The notes beneath the pieces are model-generated. The model had not been told where the DNA came from and ran no database searches. It was given only the letters and a program-made list of their open reading frames with translations. A program made the position numbers and the translations under genes. From positions 8,581,501 to 8,645,500 of the forward strand of contig OX359193.1 of assembly GCA_947172415.1 (NCBI GenBank): DNA of 64,000 nt, in the 5' to 3' direction. This DNA comes from Chondrosia reniformis. Taxonomy: Eukaryota > Porifera > Demospongiae > Chondrillida > Chondrillidae. Below are positions 46,226 to 58,600 of the stretch, piece after piece (the stretch's first letter is position 1; the number at the start of each line of letters is the position of its first letter).

Positions 46226-49200
46226 ATGGCGGTTGCTGTGCAGCAGGCTCGTTTCCTAGCAGGTACAGCTACCTAAAGGTTACTCGAGTTTTAGGTCTAC
46301 ACTCTTTGTGTTTATATTCCAGTTCGTGGGAGCGCTGGACTTCACTTGGTCGATCCCTTCCTTCCCTCCGATCAGCAGGAAGAAGAGAGATTGTGGTTAG
46401 TAGCTGTTTAGGGAAGGTGCTTCAGTGTATCGTGTTGAGCCCTTCCGCTATCCTGCCTGCAGCTCTACCAAGAACTGTCTGACCGCATTGTTCAGCAAAG
46501 ATGGAACCAGATTGGCGTGGGTTGATGGCGAAACGTACGTACCAGCTCCGTAAGCTCGCCTTCTCCAAGTAACTAACCAACTCCTTTTGCATTTCAGAGT
46601 TCAAGTGTACGATACGGTCAATAACCAGATCTTGTACCGGCTGAACGCACCTAAAACCAAATATGTGCGTTTCTCTCCAAAAACCACTTATTTAGCAACA
46701 TGGGAACCATATGGAGGTAATGGAGGAATAGTGTATTTGAATAAACCATACCTCACTGTGTGTCATTGTGTGGTAACTCACTCTTGTCAGTTACCAAGGA
46801 AACGCCTGTTGGTGCCTGCAACTTGAGAATATGGAAGGAAACAGACATGGTAGCTGAATATGTTCAAAAGAACTATCAAGATTGGTACATCTGACAGCCA
46901 CACACCAAATTGTTATTACGTTTGTGGTAGAATTGTGTCAGCCATTTTGTTATTCACTTTGCAGGTGCCCCCAGTGGTCAGACAATGAAGAGCTGGTAGC
47001 AAGAAATGTAACTAATGAGATTCATTGCTTTGCTGGTGGGCAGCTAGGTGAGTGCTTGCCACTGTTGAATTGCTACATCTTCCATCCTCCTCCCCCTCCC
47101 CCCTTCTCCCTCCTCCTCACCCCTCTTCCTCGCCCTCCTCCTCTTCATTACAGGTAAAACAGTTGATAGCAGACTACATGTGAACGGGCTGGGCTCTTTT
47201 GTATTGTCGCCCGGGCAACCACCATATCATTTGGCTGTATTTATTAAGGCATACAAGGTATTTATACAGCACACTTGTATTGTTTGCCTCTATACTGTCA
47301 GAACACTGCCACACGTGCACAGGGCAACCCGGCCTTTGTCCGACTCTACCAGTACCCCAACCTGAGTGGTGTGGTCGCCAACAAGAGCTTCTTCAGAGGG
47401 GACAAAGTGACCTTTCATTGGAACCCCAGAGGTCAGAAACGTGTCCAACTGTTGCACCTACTGACTGACCTCTGTGCTGGTCTGTGGTAGGTACTGCCGT
47501 ACTGGCCTTGAGCTCCTCTGATGTGGACAAGACCGGAGGGTCCTACTACGGGGAGCAGGCCCTCCACTTCCTGTCGACAGACGGAGATGGTAACATGGTA
47601 CAGCTTGGTGAGCTCACAGTGTACCAGTAGCTCTCACAGAGCCCTAAACCACAAGTGTTTCATTTTGATAGATAAGAAGGGTCCAGTTTACAGTATCAGT
47701 TGGAGTCCGCTAGCCAATTTGTTTTGTGTCATATACGGCTGTATCCTCTATCTCAAGATCTACCGGCTTCCCTGAAAAGTAGTCCCCTGGACTAAGTGGA
47801 GTTCCAGTCTAATAATTCAATCAATCAATCCAAGTTACTAAAATATATTTTCCATTACTAAAGACTCTCTCCTTAACTCTTTTCAAAGTTATGCCTTCAA
47901 AGACTGCCTTGTTTAACCATCACTGTGAAATGGTATTTGACTTTGGTACAGCACATAGGAACACAGTTAGCTATAATCCCCATGGCAACAGTATCCTTGA
48001 CAATCAACAATGTTATGTACATATTGATTGACGTTATGTGTGTGTTATGTTCCGATGTTGTGCTAGTCCTAGTGTTTGGAGGCTTTGGGAACCTGAGAGG
48101 GGAGATGGTACAGAATAGCACACTTACCTTGGTGTACCATCCTTCATGCATTTCCATTCCATTTAGGAATTTTGGAATGCGTCCAAGAGAAAGTTGATTT
48201 CTAAGGCAATGGTATGGGGGTTTTATGTTAAGAGGCATTTCCTCTAATTATCTCTTGGTTCAACCCACAGGCTTCTGATACTACCCACTTGGAGTGGTGT
48301 CCAGATGGTAGACATGTTGTCACGGCAACCACAGCACCTAGATTACGGGTTGACAATGGGTAAGCACTCTCAAATGGATCCTTGCACTGTATCACCGTCT
48401 TTATCACTTTGAAGGTACAAAGTGTGGCACTTTTCAGGCTCCCAGTTGAGTGAGGTAACTGTGAACAGTCCTTCTGAGCTGTGGGAGGTCACATGGCTGC
48501 CCCAGGCTGCCGGGGGTTACAACACCCCTGATCCCACTGAAGTCTTACTAGGCCAAACTCACCAGAAGACTCCCTGTAAGTGGGTGTATTGGCTTTGCAC
48601 AATGAGCTATCTGCAACCGGTTGCCTCTCTGCAGCTAAGCCGTCTGCTGTCTACAGACCTCCAGCCCTCAGGGGGAAACCCCAAACCTTTAAATTAGTAA
48701 GCCTTGAATAGTTATCTTTTCTGATAATGCCTTACTGTTTCCATGGTTACTGCAGCATGAAGAAGCAGTGCCCAAAGAGGATGGTGAGGATTGCTAATGT
48801 AATGTGCACATGGCTCTACTGTGTCCACTGCTAATGTAATGTGCACATGGCTCTACTGTGTCCACTGCTAATGTAATGTGGTGTTGCTGTAGTGTCAAAG
48901 AGTGCAATGAAGAACAGAAAGAAGAGAGATGCGAAGATCAAGTCCAAGGCAGACACAACCCTCTCTCATACGACCTCCTCTAACAGAAGTGAGGGGCAGA
49001 AGGGCGCACTGTCAGTTGCACAACACATCCTTGGAGACCAACCTTCAGTGCAAGACACTTCTGGTGAAGCTGCCAAGAAGATGAAAAATTTGAGAAAAGT
49101 GAGTTACATAATGACTTCAGACTGGACAGGTAATGATTAGTGCGTGTGTTTAGTATCTGTAGACTTCAAATTTTTGTTTCGTTGTTATTTCAGTAAACGA

Positions 49201-49405
49201 TGTTATATCATGTATAGAAATTGAAACAAATTGAGGAACTAAAGAAGAAGCAATCAGAAGGTCAAGTTCTGGAGGCCAATCAGGTCAGCCAACCTTATCA
49301 GTGTATGAACCAACTCAACTGAACAATGTTCCCTTGTAGGTTGAAAAGGTAGAAACAGAGTCAATGTTAATTGAAGAACTATCTAAACTTGAAATGGGAA
49401 AATGA
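46226..49405 (+). CDS. EIF2A: Eukaryotic translation initiation factor 2A (eIF2A)
   Basis: Seen: 20 exons, at 46226-46262, 46323-46395, 46463-46534, 46598-46716, 46791-46884, 46965-47047, 47154-47257, 47323-47431, 47491-47607, 47672-47740, 47889-47990, 48067-48107, 48167-48211, 48271-48359, 48415-48575, 48635-48696, 48756-48783, 48893-49098, 49218-49283 and 49340-49405, giving 580 residues (human 585). The beta-propeller part holds FVLSPGQPPYHLAVF, FVRLYQYPNLSG, GFGNLRGEM, WCPDGRHVVTATTAPRLRVDNGYK. The basic C-terminal tail (KSAMKNRKKRDAKIK; KLKQIEELKKKQSEG) is also typical. Known: a 65-kDa WD-repeat protein that can deliver initiator tRNA-Met independently of GTP, used in alternative initiation. 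Most introns are 50-110 nt. Confidence 0.96.
48784..48892. repeat. Short 37-bp tandem duplication in eIF2A intron 17
   Basis: TGCTAATGTAATGTGCACAT followed by GGCTCTACTGTGTCCAC occurs twice in tandem with a third partial copy. An early-stage version of the intron minisatellites seen elsewhere. Confidence 0.85.
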
Positions 49406-49642
49406 AGTGAAATTTCAGATTAATACACAATATTTAGAAATATATACAGTATAACAGCCATGATGTGAATATCGTTTGGTGTTGGCAGCCATTTGCACCT
49501 TCGAGTTGTTGTGTATAGAATAAGTCGGAGGTATTTATACAAGTAGTTACGTGTTGTTACAACTCATTTAATCTAACCGGCATTTTAACTAGAGAACTGC
49601 AATTGCGTATTGAGCGCTTTTTGAGGCCGTCCTTTATAAGTT

Positions 49643-52600
49643 ATGGCTGTGGCAGCTTCTAAAGTGAAAGAGGAAGAAGCGCGGATAGAAAGAACGCTGG
49701 GAAGCGAAAGAGAGGTGATTTTAAATAATTAACTTTTATTGATTAATTCTTTTATTGGTGCGCCATTAATTACTTCATTTAGCGCTGTCTCCACGGTCTG
49801 ACGTTCGCAAGAAAATACCTCCAATTACAACCGCCAGATTACAAGTCAGCTTTGAGGTAAGCACTAGTCTGATGTACCTGAGGTAGTCGCTAGTCTGATG
49901 TACCTGAGGTAGTCACTAGTCTGATGTACCTGAGGTAGTCGCTAGTCTGATGTACCTGAGGTAAGCACTAGTCTGATGTACCTGAGGTAGTCGCTAGTCT
50001 GATGTACCCAAAGTGTTAAGGTAATTTCTGTTTCTTTGAAGACACTTGCAAAGGTACCTCTCTGTGCAGTCCAAGGATGCCAATGCTCACAGGTTGCTAG
50101 GCGATGTGTTTGGACAGCTGGACGAGGGAGTGAAGGCGGTAACACATTATCGGAGATCAATTGAGATCAAGCCCAGTCAACATGACTTAATCATTATGGG
50201 TAAAGTACTGCAACATGTTACAGTCACATGACCATCATGTGACCCGTTAACTGTAGTTGGTGAGCTCTATTGCAAGGAGCCGGATGATGCTATATCAGTT
50301 CACAAGCTGGAGGTTTGGCTGAAGAAGGTGGTGTCTGTAGCCCCTCGCCACCGAGTGGTTGTGGGACTGAAGGAGAAGATTATGATGCTCAAGGGAGAGA
50401 GGTCACCGGAAGCCATTGAACAACTTTTGACTTCTCAAATGGTTTGTAAATAACGTAAAAGTGTTTCTCCTAATAAGTGATCTAGCTTATATGATCAGTT
50501 GTCAAGGTAATTATCCGAGCCCCTTTGCTTCTGTACAGATGGTAAACTCCAAGGATGTTGACTTGTACATACAGTTGTTGAGGTTGTGGATAAAGGAGAA
50601 CAAGTGGGAAAAGGCATTTGACCACTCCAGGAGCATTGAAGTTAAGAGGTACTTTCCAAGGAGTATCGAATGGAATCAGACGGCACTCCATCTTTATGAG
50701 GTAAGTGTGAGAGGGAGTGGCAGTGTGAGAGGGGAGTGGCAGTGTGAGAGGGGAGTGGCAGTGTGAGAGGGGAGTGGCAGTGTGAGAGGGGAGTGGCACT
50801 GTGAGAGGGGAGTGGCAGTGTGAGAGGGGAGTGGCAGTGTGAGAGGGGAGTGACAGTGTGAGAGGGGAGTGGCAGTGTGAGAGGGGAGTGACAGTGTGAG
50901 AGGGGAGTGGTAGTGTGAGAGGGGAGTGGCACTATGAGAGGGGAGTGGCACTGTGAGAGGGGAGTGGCAGTGTGAGAGGGAGTGGCACTATGAGAGGGGA
51001 GTGGCACTGTGAGAGGGGAGTGGCACTGTGAGAGGGGAGTGGCAGTGTGAGAGGGGAGTGGCACTGTGAGAGGGGAGTGGCAGTGTGAGAGGGGAGTGGC
51101 ACTATGAGAGGGGAGTGGCACTGTGAGGGGAGTGACAGTGTGTAATTAGACATTTGTTAAATATTTTGTGCAGCTCTTCTATGAAAGAATTCGAAGCACT
51201 GGTCAAGAGTCATTGAACAATGAGCTGGCAGTATTGTTAAGTCTAATGCAATCACTGTTAAACAACTTTCTCTTGTTTATCAGAGAACATGCCTCTCAAA
51301 AGTCACTGGAAATTATTTTGAAATTGGTTAGTTATTTATAACAGCCTAAAGGCATACAGTTGGGTGGGGTAGTGTGGTGTGGGTGGGCCAGTCCCGGGAT
51401 TTCCCCCTTCTACCAGCATGTTTTAAAGTGTTTCTGTGTGTTGTAGGACAAATGTGTGTTGGCAGCTTTGAGAAAGTTAAAATCAATAGACCTTGGGAAT
51501 AAAGGAATGTTTTATCAAATCTTGGTCCGAGAGATGGGAGCCAGTTTGTATTACATAACAGGACTTTATTGCTTAGCAACTACTAACCACAGGATAATCC
51601 AACACAAAAAGGTACGTACTTACACTGGTGCTATAAAGTACAGTAATAGTATACAAGTAGTATACTGACAATATACAAGTAGTATACAATGTAGGGGTTA
51701 TACATGTTTGGTGTTTGCTGATTTGTCAGTTCAATTTAGGGATTGTCTGTCTGTTGGCCAGTCTCAGAGCTCTGTGTCCGCCCTCCTCTGGAGTGTGGGC
51801 ATCCTCAGTGACTCTGGAAGAGGTGGAGAGTGTGAGGACCTGGGCTGCCTGTCGAATCAGTCACACATGCCACCTGCTTCATCTCATAGAAGCTGATACC
51901 AGCAAGTCAGCAGTCAACAAATTTGGCAATTCAGAGGTACATTTCTGATGAAGTTACCATCAGTTAATGCTATATAGTCTATCCTGTGTGCCAGGGACTG
52001 AGAGCACTGCTGGACCAGCTTTTTGGAGGTGACGTCATGGCTATATTTGGTAACACCAAGTTGACCTATGATCTCAAAGAATCCTTCCTCAATACTGATG
52101 ATGGAATCTCCAATCTATCCAATCACCAGAGACAGCTACCTACCTTTGACGACCTTGGTGCAGTTGATCAAGGTATGTGTTAATGTAATGTACTGCTTTT
52201 ACCCACCAAGCTGCCACGCCTTCCCTCGGTACTGCTCTTGACCTGCCACGCCTTCCCTCAGTACTACAGTTGACCTGCCACGCCTTCCCTCTGTATATGA
52301 TCATCTGAATACATGCTGTCTCTCATTGCAGTGTTTGTGTGTGCAAATGGAGCCGACTTGGAACAGCTACTGTGGCTATGTGTTGCCTACCAGGTCAATG
52401 GACACACCCCTCCAAGTAAGAGCCCCTCCTTAGCCAGTTAAAATGAACCCTACCAAACTCTCTTTGTCTCTCTCTCCACCTTTACTGTCTTCTTGTCCGA
52501 CCTGGTGCTGCTCAGTTGGTGAATGGGTGCAATGCTTGTTTATTGACCTGAAGATAGCCACAGCCAACCTGTCCAGAACCTCTTACGACACTCTGTGCCA

Positions 52601-55600
52601 CTTTGATATGGAAGCCGTCCTGCTGCTGATGGCCAGTGACTGCTACCAACAGCTAAAGAGGAGGAAAATGGCCCAACAGGATTGTGAGATTGAAGAGGCC
52701 ATGGTGTCCTCCCACATCATGACGGTCACACCCTCAAAGGAACTGGAAGCCTTTTGGATGAGTGCCATTAAGTTGCACTCAGGAAACACAAGGTTAGAAT
52801 CACTAGTCATCCACCTTCCCTCTCCCTCTCCCTCTCTCACCTCTCCCTCTCTCACCTCTCTCCCTCTCTCCCTCCTCTCCCCTCTCCCTCTCTCCCTCCT
52901 CTCCCCTCTCCCTCCTCTCCCCCTCTCCCTCCTCTCCCCTGTCCCTCCTCTCCCCTCTCCCTCCTCTCCCCTCTCCCTCCTCTCCCCTCTCCCTCCTCTC
53001 CCCTCTCCCTCTCTCCCTCCTCTCCCCTCTCCCTCCTCTCCCCCTCTCCCTCCTCTCCCCTCTCCCTCCTCTCCCCTCTCCCTCCTCTCCCCTCTCCCTC
53101 CTCTCCCCTCTCCCTCCTCTCCCCTCTTTCATTTTTTTCTTTACTTTAGTGAACATGAAGCTAGTCAGCTAAGAATTGTGATTCAAGATATGCTTCTCAA
53201 GCTCCGAGTCCAAAAGAGTACTTATTTAAATCTTGACCAACTAGTGCTTTTGGCGAGGCACTTTAAAAATAGAGTACGTCTTTGCATTATATGTACGTAT
53301 ATGTTCCTCTGTACCCAGTCAAGTGCTGTCACCTCATGTAGGCTGAGGGCCTGGCAAAGTTGTATCAGAAGAAGCCGTGGCACTTCAAGGAGATTGTCAA
53401 AGTAAGGCATTGCTTTACAGTGTGTGCAAGCTCTACAATAACTAAAATCAACTCTCTTTATAGAACTTGCTATGCTACAGCAGTTGTTTCTGGAAGAGAG
53501 TACACGCCCACCTTTTGGATGGTAAGGCAGCTCTGACACACCCACACAAACACCTCTACTCCACCTCCCAGCCAGTGGGCAGAATGAGGCTCACCACGGA
53601 GGAGCTGGAGCTGTGGGAGCAAGGTCACATGACTATGGCAGAGCTTGCCCTCAACCAGCAGTTACCTGAGGAAGCCTTGGAGCACTACAGGCAGCTGAAG
53701 TCTCCCCAGGCAGCATTCAACTCTGCTCAAGTATGTTCACACCTACTCACATGTCACCACACCTACCCACATGTCACCGCACCTACCCACATGTCACCAC
53801 ACCTACCCACATGTCACCACACCTACCCACATGTCACCACACCTACCCACATGTCACCACACCTACCCACATGTCACCACACCTACCCACATGTCACCAC
53901 ACCTACCCACATGTCACCACACCTACCCACATGTCACCACACCTACCCACATGTCACCACACCTACCCACATGTCACCACACCTACCCACATGTCACCGC
54001 ACCTACCCACATGTCACCACACCTACCCACATGTCACCACACCTACCCACATGTCACCACACCTACCCACATGTCACCGCACCTACCCACATGTCACCGC
54101 ACCTACCCACATGTCACCGCACCTACCCACATGTATGCCATCTATTGTGTATCTTTCCACTGTCAGATTTACATATTACTGGCAAACAGGGACTCAGCCA
54201 AGAGGAGAGACTACTTGGATGATGCATACAGCTGCCTACACAATGCACTCAAATCAAAACTAGACCAAGTAAAGCTGTAGCTAGACATGACGTTGGCGTT
54301 AAGAGTTCATGTAGAGTGTTCTTATTTATAGCGTATTAATGACCAGCTGGAAGACCTCCTAGTGAGAGTCCGCGACATGCAAGGGAGCGACGATACATGT
54401 ATGCCATTCTGCATCAGTACACACAACTACATGTTTACTAAATCTCTCTGTGTCTCTCTGTAGTCAACCAGCTGGACCAGCTCACCACTTCAGAATCAGA
54501 TGACTATCCATCCACCTACACATTCAAAGAGCGTCATGGCAACAGAGAAGAAATGGAGTACATGTCTGAAGGAAGTGCAGTAGAAGGGTCAGCTGATCAC
54601 TCCAGTAACCACGATGACGACAGTGATGATCATGATAGTGATAACATTGATGATGATGACAATGATGATGATGACAATGATGTTGATGACAATGATGTTG
54701 ATGACGATGATGTTGATGACGATGATGTTGATGATGATGACAATGACAATGAAGAATTTGTTGACTATAATGGTGATTCTCTTAGTCAAGAGCAAACCAG
54801 CACTGCAAATACTGAAATCTTGTCAAATGTAAGCTTTAATTGTAGAAGTACGTGTAAACAAGTAATTTGCTAACTCTTAGTGTATACCAGCGTAAGACTA
54901 TTACATAACTCCAGTTAGATGTTGCATAAGACTATTACATAACTCCAGTTAGATGTTGCATAAGACTATTACATAACTCCAATTAGATGTTGCATAAGAC
55001 TATTACATAACTCCAGTTAGATGTTGCATAAGACTATTACATAACTCCAGTTAGATGTTGCTTAATAATTTTCCTATTTTAGGATGAGAGCACTGTTGAG
55101 AGTTATAGATCCTTCCACACTGACTCCAGCGGACATCAAGTGGAAGAATTTCGTCTTTCAAGACGGTCACACTTTGACTTGGTGAGTACTTTAAAGTCAC
55201 GAAATTCTCAAGTTGATGAGCTTAAAGAAACAATAAGGACACTTCAGGTGGGTGGAGTAGAGTGAGTACATGCCAGGATATCGACATGGTTATGGTTTTA
55301 GTCTTATTTTTATAATTTTTAACTTGTTCTCTTTTTGTAGAAAGAAATAAAATTTCTTAGAAAACGTCAGCCAAAGATACCTTCTTCAGGAGCTGTGTAT
55401 GAATCTCCTAATAAAGGCGACAATTTTGAGGAACTGGATGACACCCTAAAGCCACTCCCACCAAGCACTCCCACGAGGCCCGGACCACCTCCTAATGACC
55501 CAGGCACCCTCAAAAGTCCTATGACATGGTCTTCTCACAAACCTCAGCCAAAGGAAGAACCGCAGGGGCAGAACACTGAACATGACATACTTGAGGCAGT

Positions 55601-58600
55601 AGCATCAGGCCAACGGCAGCCCAGCTCCATGGCAACCAGTGTCAACAGAGACTCCCTTGCAAGGATGCTGGTCCCCATGGCAATGCCGTCTTCCTTTAGT
55701 AAGGAAGCAGAGCATGCTTCTCAGGAAGAGAAAGAGGTGACATCTGAAGATGACCACAAGGAAACCAGACCACTCTGGATGACTTCCATGGAGCCATTAA
55801 AGATGAAGTCAGTCATGTGGAACTGTCCTTCCTGTTCTGTTTCCATGGTAATGGGTGAAACATGTCCTCAATGTGGAAAACCTAAACCAGAATCAAATTT
55901 AGCATATTTAGAAAATCAGTCTTCAAACCTGCCTTCTCTAAGTGTCAAGCAGAAAGAAGAGGAACAGGATCCTGAAGCTGAGGCAGAGATCCACTTCAAA
56001 CCAGTGGTCAAGCTGACAGAGAAGTATGAAGCAAGGAGCGGAGAGGAGGAGGAAGACGTGCTGTTTGCCCAAAGAGCCAAACTGTATCGCTTTGTTGATT
56101 CACAGTGGAAGGAGAGAGGCACCGGAGAACTGAAGATCCTTCAGAACAGGGAGAATGGTAAGGTGAGGATATTAATGAGAAGGGACCAGGTACTGAAGAT
56201 CTGCTGCAACCACTATCTGACAGCAGACATGAAACTGACAGAAATGGCCGACAGTGACAAGGCTTGGACATGGTTCAGTGCATGTGACTTCAGTGAAGGG
56301 TCTGCTAAGGCTGAAAAGTTTGCAGCCAGATTCAAGACTGTAGAGATAGCTCAGAAATTTAAGGAAACATTTGAACAATATCAGCAGATTAATATTGCAA
56401 AAGACCGCCCCAGTGTTGCACAATCCTCTTCCTCCTTGGTTCATCTAAAGCCAGTTGAGGGATCGTGGGAGTGCAGTGGACGTTACAGTATCAACAATCC
56501 AGACCAGAGTAAGTGTCCATCTTGTCAGACAACCCAACCTGGTAAGGAAACAGAGACAACTGATCTCTCTAGCAACTGGGAGTGTGATGCATGTGGTGTC
56601 ATTAACACAGTTGAGTCACTAAAGTGTCTCCACTGCCGCAGTGTGAGGATTGACAAAGTAGATGAGGTCAGTGAGCATAGTCAAAATGATGACAGACTAC
56701 AATCTCCATCACTACTTCAGGTACTGCATAATACTCTGAGGAGTAGTGGTCAAAAAGTGTCTCCAAAGTCACCCTCTAAGCCATCCAGTGAGAACACAAC
56801 ACCCATCCGGCCAAAACCTATGCCCACTCAGTCAGCAGCCGCGCCCACATTAAATATGGATGTCATGATCACCAGGATTGATGAAGCTACTCCTGAATTA
56901 GTGAAGAAAGCAAGGTCCTTCAAGCTACCGGATCACTTCTACCTCTATCAGCAGAAGCCTCCTTGCCCAGGCTGTAGAGGCTGCTTTGATGACTTGACAA
57001 TGCAGGATGCCAGTACTGACACATCAGCTGCAATTCCTCACCGACGTGCCACACCCAAGGAGGACGAGCTTGTATCCAGGAACACAGGAAACGTTGGTAT
57101 CACTCAATTCTCCGGTGCCTTCAGGTTTAGTAACCATGGTGACTCAGTCTCGGCTCTCAATTTCAACTGGATGAAGTCCAGTGGGGGCAGCCATTTTGGG
57201 GACCCAAAATTACTTTTTACTTCAGAGATATCCAAAGATGTAGAAGAAGAGGAACAGGATCCCGAAGCTGAGGCAGAGATCCACTTCAAACCAGTGGTCA
57301 AACTGACAGAGAAGTATGAAGCAAGGAGCGGAGAGGAGGAGGAAGAAGTGCTGTTTGCCCAAAGAGCCAAACTGTATCGCTTTGTTGATTCACAGTGGAA
57401 GGAGAGAGGCACCGGAGAACTGAAGATCCTTCAGAACAAGGAGAATGGTAAGGTGAGGATATTAATGAGAAGGGACCAGGTACTAAAGATCTGCTGCAAC
57501 CACTATCTGACAGCAGACATGAAACTGACAGAAATGGCCAACAGTGACAAGGCTTTGACATGGTTCAGTGCATGTGACTTCAGTGAAGGGTCTGCTAAGG
57601 CTGAAAAGTTTGCAGCCAGATTCAAGACTGTAGAGATAGCTCAGAAATTTAAGGAAACATTTCAATATTCCATTATGTACACCCACGGACCTCCAGATCT
57701 TGAAGCAGGATCAGAGGTCGGAAGTTCAGTGAAAGCAATGCCAGAACTAGTTGAGAGTTCTTCAGTAGCTCAAGAAGAAGATATTGATAGACCAAACACT
57801 CCGCCTGAAGTACTAGACTCTGAATCTATCTCTGTGTCCCAGTACCCAGGGACTTACTCATCTACTGACATCCATGTTGCCCCAGTAACAAGTCTTCTGA
57901 AACCCAAACCATCCATTCCCATTCCAACTGTGGGACAGTGGAAATGCAATGAATGTGAGAACTGGAACGAAGCAGATTCTAAGGATGTTTGGTGCAAGAC
58001 TTGTAAGAAACCATTTGAAAAAGATAAAGCAGTTTGGCGAGGATCGGGTCTAGTCCCAGGTCTGTCTAAACCTTCCAATGTGGAGAAGTCTACCTTGCCT
58101 CTCAAAGGCTGGTCTGCCATTTCTACACCTGCCAATCCATTTTATAACTTTTCCTCTGTAAGTACAGGTGATTCTAAGCAGACACCTGAGGTGGGAAGAT
58201 CACACGAATCCTTTTTAAAGCTTTCATCCCAAACTGCTGTCACTCCTTTGCCCACAGAAACTTCGGCAAAAGCTGCCGTCTTTGGATCCTCTCAGCTAGC
58301 TTCTCTTCCTAAACTTGAGAGCACAGGTGAGAAAGGATTTGAGGGACTTGATTGGATGAAGTCTCTGGATACAAAGGGATTTAGCAGTACACAGAAGCCA
58401 TTGTTCTCTTCTCTTTCAAGTCAAAAGGAAGAAGAGGAACAGGATCCTGAAGCTGAGGCAGAGATCCACTTCAAACCAGTGGTCAAGCTGACAGAGAAGT
58501 ATGAAGCAAGGAGCGGAGAGGAGGAGGAAGACGTGCTGTTTGCCCAAAGAGCCAAACTGTATCGCTTTGTTGATTCACAGTGGAAGGAGAGAGGCACCGG

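Larger units (their letters stand above)
36070..46258. repeat. Five-copy tandem array of a 2.05-kb TRAF unit
   Basis: Units run 36070-38070, 38071-40117, 40118-42164, 42165-44216 and 44217 to about 46258. Each has a 3' flank, one intact minus-strand TRAF gene, a 37-bp spacer (41 bp in copy 4) and the first 31-32 bases of eIF2A exon 1. Junctions read GTTTCCT|GGATTACAT. At the right end the same position continues as authentic eIF2A (GTTTCCTAGCAG). Units are nearly identical by eye, with scattered substitutions and indels of a few bases. Confidence 0.96.

Noticed and set aside
36070..46258. Transposon or retrotransposon origin of the TRAF array
   Set aside because: No terminal repeats, target-site duplications, transposase or poly-A tails at unit junctions; the shared eIF2A fragment and promoter fit unequal crossing-over.
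50642..51153. Antisense frames of Pro-Leu-Pro-Ser-His repeats
   Set aside because: Translation of the 19-bp intron repeat in RanBP2 intron 5.
53733..54222. Histidine/threonine/proline-rich coding repeat (PTHMSPHLPTCHHTY) as part of RanBP2
   Set aside because: The frame is open by chance (20-bp unit without stops). A GTATGT donor at 53731 and an acceptor at 54166 restore the conserved helical sequence, so it is treated as an intron.
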